DNA from: Amoebidium appalachense
Taxonomy: Eukaryota; Ichthyosporea
Direction: 5' to 3'
Length of the DNA: 64,000 bases
Assembly: GCA_963693365.1 (NCBI GenBank)
Contig: CAVNZM010000001.1
Span: 9,424,001-9,488,000, forward strand
Shown: one piece after another, positions 58,330-64,000 of the stretch
How positions within the stretch are numbered: position 1 is the stretch's first letter
Layout: every line of letters starts with the position of its first letter
The notes under the pieces: generated by a model
Databases searched by the model: none
Told to the model about the DNA's origin: nothing
What the model saw: the letters and a program-made list of their open reading frames with translations, nothing else
Translations under genes and position numbers: made by a program

Positions 58330-58819
58330 GTAGGCATATACTTCCCCTCCCTTCCCCTCCCCGCCCACCCCTCCCCCCCCCCCCACCCTCCCCCTCTTCC
58401 CCCCCCACACACATACCCTCTGCCCCCCTCCCCCCATTGCCTCCTAATCTCCCCCCTCCCCCTCCCCCCCCCCTCGCCTCCACCCACACCCACACACCCC
58501 ACCTCCACCCCCCCCCCCCCCCCCCCCCCTTCCCCCTCTTCACACACATGTACGCGACAGAATAGAGGCGCGCACACACAAACACACACACACACATTAT
58601 TTACTTTGGGGGGGCATGCACATCTCTGTACAAGTGTATAATTCATCCCCCTTACACATCCCCCCCCCCCCCCCCCTCCCCCCCAGCCATAAACTAAAAT
58701 CATAAGCTACCTGAATACTGGCCAAGTAGAAGTGTTCTGATTGTTGCTTAAACGGACCCCCTTTTTATAAACCTATATTTAATTCTTACGACGAATCAAA
58801 TGCCTTCTTTAAACCACAG

Positions 58820-58895
58820 GGCCTGACGGGCACACCACCGTGCTCTGTATGGACACGCTGAAGGCAGCCGTTACCCCAACACAGAAATATGCAAA
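58820..58895 (+). CDS. TMLHE: TMLHE-like exon: WPDGH motif
   Basis: The acceptor is TTTAAACCACAG and the donor is GTACGT. It reads WPDGHTTVLCMDTLKAAV then TPTQKYA, in phase on both sides. Human TMLHE has TWPDGHVTKYDLNWL here. Confidence 0.92.
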
Positions 58896-58920
58896 GTACG
58901 TGGGGTTGAATAAGCCCCCA

Positions 58921-58959
<39 letters not shown>

Positions 58960-59443
58960 CCCCCCGCTCCTCCCCACCCTGCCCTCCCTCCCTTCCCAAT
59001 TCTTCGTGCACAAGCCTTTCTTTTTAAGAGATTTGCCCAACAATATCACGGGTTTTGTGGTAGTGTGTCTGGTCCCCCCCCCTTCCCCTTCCCCCCTCCC
59101 TAAAACACACACACACATGCGCATACACACACTTGCTTTCTCTCCTTCTCTCTTTTCCCACCATTTCTCTTTGTTCCGCATCGTCTTGTGCCCAGGGTGT
59201 CCGTTTTAGGATGGTAGTGGTGTGTGTGTGTGTGTGTGGAGGGGGGGAGGGAGGGTGGTGGTGGTGGTGGTGGGGGGGGGGGGGGGGGGGGTAAATGGAA
59301 TTCCTTTCTTTGGGATTATCAGGGCTGCAACCTTTCAGACCATTCCCTGTTGTTGTGGCAATACAACCAGTAAAAAGCCTTCAAACTTTAGTCCTATAAA
59401 ATTTTAAACCATTTTGAAGCTTATATACGTTTTGCCTAGATAG

Positions 59444-59531
59444 GAGATTACTAACTGGAAGCTCCACGGACAGGAAGATGCTGTGGGGTGCTGAGGTGGC
59501 TAACAAACCTCCCCAGATCAGCTATGACGAG
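59444..59531 (+). CDS. TMLHE: TMLHE-like exon: inter-domain segment
   Basis: The acceptor is GCCTAGATAG, chosen because the nearer CCTAG would put a stop in phase. The donor is GTAGAG. It reads RLLTGSSTDRKMLWGAEVA then NKPPQISYDE, matching the region around ILWNAEI in the human enzyme. A poly-C run starts six bases into the next intron. Confidence 0.88.
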
Positions 59532-59839
59532 GTAGAGCCCCCCCCCCCCCCCCCCCCCAAACAAAAAAAAAAAAAAAAAAAAAAAAACACTGCCACCACT
59601 ACCACTCTCCCTTATCCACCCACACACGTGCTTCCACGCCCACATGCTTGCGTGACCCCTCCCCCCCCCCACACACACACCACCACCCCCCATCCCCGCC
59701 AACCCACCCCCCACACACACACACCACCCACTACACAACCGCACACACACACACACACACATACACACAAACACACACGCCCACCTTTATTTGTCAGTTT
59801 TACTGGACAGCACCACTAACGCCTACATCCCTCACACAG

Positions 59840-59887
59840 GTGATGTCATCAGACCCGGCCGGACTCAAAAAGTATCTATCACTGATT
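59840..59887 (+). CDS. TMLHE: TMLHE-like exon: VMSSDPAGLKKYLSLI
   Basis: The acceptor is CCTCACACAG and the donor is GTAAAC. Sixteen codons, phase 0 to 0, aligned to the GLKKFLQNFLLYG region of TMLHE. Confidence 0.87.
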
Positions 59888-60749
59888 GTAAACTACCCCT
59901 TCCCCCCCCCCCCCCTCCTCCTCTCCCTCCCCCCCCCCCCCCCCCCTCCTTCCCCCCCCTCTTCGTCCCGCCTTGGTAATGTCTCGCCCATGTTTGCAAC
60001 CCTTTAATGCATAATCCCCCCCCCCCCCCCCCCCCCCCCTTCTCTCCCTCCCGCCCGCCACCTATTTTTTTCTTGTACGTTGCTTACTGCTGCAATCTCA
60101 ATGCCTGGCCCTTTCACACTGCTCTTGCCGGTGGCGTCTGCTCGCATACGTAACTCTGCTCGTCTCTTATCAAGATAGGTGACACAGTATCTGGATGGGG
60201 CTTTCTTGCGATGTGAATGGACCGAAACTCGGGTTCTATGGATGACTGGGGCACTCCTGGGTAGTGGGCTATACTTATGATGCGCATTCTTTTTGTGTGC
60301 TTTGAGATTTTGCCTCGCGTTGTCCCGTAAATGTACATTTCTTCCTCTGTATCACCCCCCCCCCCCCCCCCCCCCCCCCCGTATCCCCCCCCCCCCCCTT
60401 ATTTTTCCGTTGGTACAGATATCATTCTTGAAATCCCATCGATTGTATTCATTTTCAAGTTTTTCACCTAAATGCAGCTCCTTGAAGGCAACCAATTGTT
60501 TCAACCCCCTTCCCCCTCCCCCCCCCCCCCCCCCCCTCCCTGGGCGCACACGCATTCGTGCGTCTTGCGCAATTTATCTGCCTCAAGTCATTTGTTGTAA
60601 TTCTGTCCTTCGCTATGGGCCATGTCCTAACCCTCCTTCCCTCCCCCCCCCCCCCCCCCCCCCCCGGGGACCCCACTTCTCTCTGCCCCTCCCGACTCTT
60701 CCTGTCCTTCCCTCCCATTCAACCCACACTACCTGCACCCACGCAACAG

Positions 60750-60797
60750 CGCGAGTATGGGTTTGCCTTTGTGACTGGAACACCAGCAACTCCCAAG
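60750..60797 (+). CDS. TMLHE: TMLHE-like exon: REYGFAFVTGTPATPK
   Basis: The acceptor is CACGCAACAG and the donor is GTACAT. Sixteen codons matching YGIAFVENVPPT at the start of the dioxygenase fold. The TTAA palindrome begins nine bases after the donor. Confidence 0.9.
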
Positions 60798-60809
60798 GTA
60801 CATACTTAA

Positions 60810-61074
60810 ACCAACCACCGCATCTCCCATTTTAGACAGATTCGAGGTTGATCCGATCGAGGATTCCAAATTGCCCTGGCGCCGCCTAAGAAATTATCGA
60901 ACTCATCAAGCGATCGAGGGAGTGACGTCATTCTGGGCACACTTTTCCCAGAATGACGTCACTCCCTCGATCGCTTGATGAGTTCGATAAATTCTTAGGC
61001 AGCGCCAGGGCAATTTGGAATCCTCGATTGGATCAACCTCGATTCTGTTTAAAATGGGAGATGCGATGGTTGGT
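60810..61074. mobile_element. 265-bp palindromic TTAA-flanked MITE, copy 2
   Basis: Same length, ends (ACCAACCACCGCATCTCCCA) and flanking TTAA (60806-60809, 61075-61078) as 9191-9455. The asymmetric centre is the reverse complement of that in copy 1 (GGGCACACTTTTCCC against GGGGAAAGTGTGCCC), so it inserted in the other orientation. It lies in a TMLHE-like intron very close to the 5' splice site. Confidence 0.85.
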
Positions 61075-61344
61075 TTAACCTCCTCTGTCCCTATATGCTT
61101 GGTTTCCTTAGTTTGCTGTAGAGTGCACAAAAAATATCAATGTCAGAAAGAGGATTTGTAACAGACATTCTCTCGATGGAGATTGTCACCAGGAGAGAGA
61201 AAGAAGGGGGGGAGGGGGGGGGGGGGGGCCTCTCCCCCCCCCCCCCCCCCCCCCCCCTCCCCCTCCCCCCCCCCCCTCCCCCCCCCCCCCCCCCCCCCTT
61301 CATGCGTAGGTTTGGACACGTACCAAAGCTATGATATAGCACAG

Positions 61345-61381
<37 letters not shown>

Positions 61382-61596
61382 TTCCCCCCCCCCGGTCCCT
61401 TCCTTCCTTCCTCTCCCTCTCCAACTCTCATATCCCCAAGCCGATGTTGATTGCGTATCCCTTTGCATTTAGCATCCACTCATGTGTTTGATATTCGAGG
61501 GGGGTTTTGTTTTGCTTGGCCACTCTTTAATACATACATAGTGTGCTGCAATTCTACTTTCTGACGTGCAATTTGTGCTTCTTTTCATGTTTTTAG

Positions 61597-61648
61597 GCTA
61601 CCCAGGAGGTGTCTGAGCTCATTGGTCCTATGAAGGAGACGTGGTTCG
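61597..61648 (+). CDS. TMLHE: TMLHE-like exon: ATQEVSELIGPMKETWF
   Basis: The acceptor is CATGTTTTTAG and the donor is GTAAGT. It aligns to EKLAERISLIRETIYG and ends in phase 1. Confidence 0.9.
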
Positions 61649-61930
61649 GTAAGTCGACCTCCCCTTTCCCTGGGAGTTCCCCCCTCTTCCCCCCCCCCCC
61701 CCCCCCCCCATCTTTTTATCTCCTGTCTCTCTTTCCCTTCTGCCTCATATTTCGGCCCTTACACTCATGCCCCCCCCCCCCCCCCCCCCCCCCCACCCAC
61801 CCATCCCATCCCACCCCACCCCAAAATTGGTGACATGTGTCGATATTTGACTTTTAGGTATGCATTAAATATCCCTCATCCCCATCCTCCCCCCCCCCCC
61901 CTCCCCCCCTCCCCCCCCCTCCACCCCCTC

Positions 61931-61961
<31 letters not shown>

Positions 61962-62107
61962 AAAAAAGGAGAAGGGAAAAACAAAAAAATAAAAAATAAA
62001 AAAGGAAGGGGGGGGGGGGGGGGGGGGAGGGGGGTGGCGAAGAAAAGAACGAATAGGGACTTACAACCTCCCGCCCTTCCCCCTTCCACACACACGTACA
62101 CGTACAG

Positions 62108-62213
62108 GCAAGCTGTGGGACTTCACCAGCAACATGGAGCATGCCGACACGGCCTACACCAACCTCGAGCTCGAAGCCCATACGGACTCAACATACTTCA
62201 CCGACCCGGCAGG
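62108..62213 (+). CDS. TMLHE: TMLHE-like exon: HxD iron-binding motif
   Basis: The acceptor is GTACACGTACAG and the donor is GTAGGC. It reads KLWDFTSNMEHADTAYTNLE then LEAHTDSTYFTDPA. H-T-D supplies two of the three Fe(II) ligands; DTAYT is diagnostic of the family. Confidence 0.94.
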
Positions 62214-62721
62214 GTAGGCACTTGCCTATATACTACCCCCCCCCCCCCCCCCTCCCCCCCCCCCCCCCCCCGGAAAAAAAAAGCGAGATATATATATATA
62301 TATGTATATATACTTGCCTTCCCCCCTCAATACCCCCTCCCCCCTCCCCCCTTCCCCCCACCCCCATCCCTTTCCCCCCTCCTCGCCTCCCCCCCCCCTC
62401 CCTGCGTATTTTTGGTGACATTCCCCGCACGTATTTTTAGTGACAGTTTGTGTTTTGTCTTTTGATGTCTTCACTTCCGTAATCCCAACCCACTAACCCC
62501 CTCTCCCTCCCCCTCCCTCCCCCCCTTCGCCCCCTCTGCCGTGCCTCCTGTCCCTTCCCCCCTCTTGCTGCTTGGCAAATCTTTCTGTGTGTTTGCTTTT
62601 GCTGGTCATTCCATGTGTGCTTCTCGGTGTTGGTTTTTCCATATGTTTTAGTGTTTGCCCATTTGAATCCTGCACTTTTCTCTTCCCCTTGCTATCCCCC
62701 CCCCCCCCCCCCCCCTTGCTA

Positions 62722-62758
<37 letters not shown>

Positions 62759-62929
62759 ATCCCAACCCCACCAACCACCTTCCCCCTTCCCTCTTCCCCC
62801 AGTTTCCCTATAGTATACAAGTATGCACACCTAACATCATTTCCTTCCTCACACGCATACTTGCTGCAGCGGAGGGGGCACTCAGTCCCCTCTTCCTCTT
62901 TCCCGACTAACATGACCTTCTATCCCCCC

Positions 62930-62960
<31 letters not shown>

Positions 62961-63021
62961 ACACCCTTACATGTACACGTATACATACTTGTACACGTAC
63001 ACGTACACGTACGTGTACTCT

Positions 63022-63024
<3 letters not shown>

Positions 63025-63084
<60 letters not shown>
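63025..63084. repeat. (CA)n microsatellite
   Basis: Thirty CA units just upstream of the 63115 exon, with poly-C at 62924-62945. The intron 62214-63114 is otherwise C-rich with no gene signal. Confidence 0.93.
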
Positions 63085-63086
<2 letters not shown>

Positions 63087-63231
63087 GCTACTCACACATA
63101 ACACGTACACACAGGCTCCAGATCCTGCACTGCCTCTCGTTCGTCGGCACAGGCGGCAAGTCCCTCCTCGTAGACGGATTCAAGGCAGCCCAAGACGTCA
63201 AAGAGATTGACCCACGTGCATACAGCCTACT

Positions 63232-63966
<735 letters not shown>

Positions 63967-64000
63967 CCCCCGTCCTCCCTTCCCTCGATCCAATTATGAC

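Overview
The window is nuclear DNA of an intron-rich eukaryote. Two conserved genes are split into short exons (48-231 bases) with GT-AG introns and phases that agree across every junction read. There is no operon structure. The landscape is extreme: nearly every intron holds long poly-C/poly-G runs (20-60 bases) and (GT)n, (CA)n or (CT)n microsatellites, so most long open frames are translated simple repeats and were left out. The organism cannot be named from this sequence. Carnitine-pathway genes, Ngaro-type retroelements and an ankyrin-DHHC enzyme would fit an opisthokont or a related protist; this is inference.

Layout. (1) 239-10449, + strand: twelve exons of an ankyrin-repeat DHHC S-acyltransferase (ZDHHC17/HIP14-like). 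The 5' part lies outside the window and the last exon(s) are not recognisable. A near-perfect 265-bp palindromic TTAA element sits in one intron. (2) about 10568-35300: a direct tandem duplication of a roughly 12-kb unit (copy A 10568-22453, copy B from 22454). Each copy holds several foldback repeats, a tRNA-like element, a long CT tract and an intact, apparently intronless gene (- strand) for a secreted, tryptophan- and cysteine-rich protein, identical in translation in the two copies. Copy B carries an extra 1570-bp insert with non-LTR reverse transcriptase remains. (3) 36960-40330, - strand: a truncated tyrosine-recombinase-type (DIRS/Ngaro) retroelement with Gag and RT-RNase H. (4) 40335-44744, - strand: a 3'-truncated Ty3/Gypsy-like element (probable LTR, Gag with zinc knuckle, protease, partial RT). 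(5) 46196-51865, + strand: a nearly complete Ngaro/PAT-type element with diagnostic split direct repeats A1-ORFs-B1-A2-B2, Gag, RT-RNase H and tyrosine recombinase, broken by two small frameshifts. (6) 52105-53445: a possible solo LTR and the 5' half of a non-LTR RT on the + strand. (7) 56558 to the right edge, + strand: ten exons of a trimethyllysine dioxygenase (TMLHE-like, first enzyme of carnitine synthesis) running out of the window, with a second TTAA palindrome in an intron and an exon tail re-duplicated in tandem at the right edge.

The two host genes are functionally unrelated. What links the regions is heavy transposon activity and repeat instability. The observations I would follow first are the duplicated Trp/Cys-rich secreted protein, the exon-tail repeats whose differences are mostly synonymous, and the C-runs or GT-repeats that begin within about a dozen bases of many 5' splice sites.
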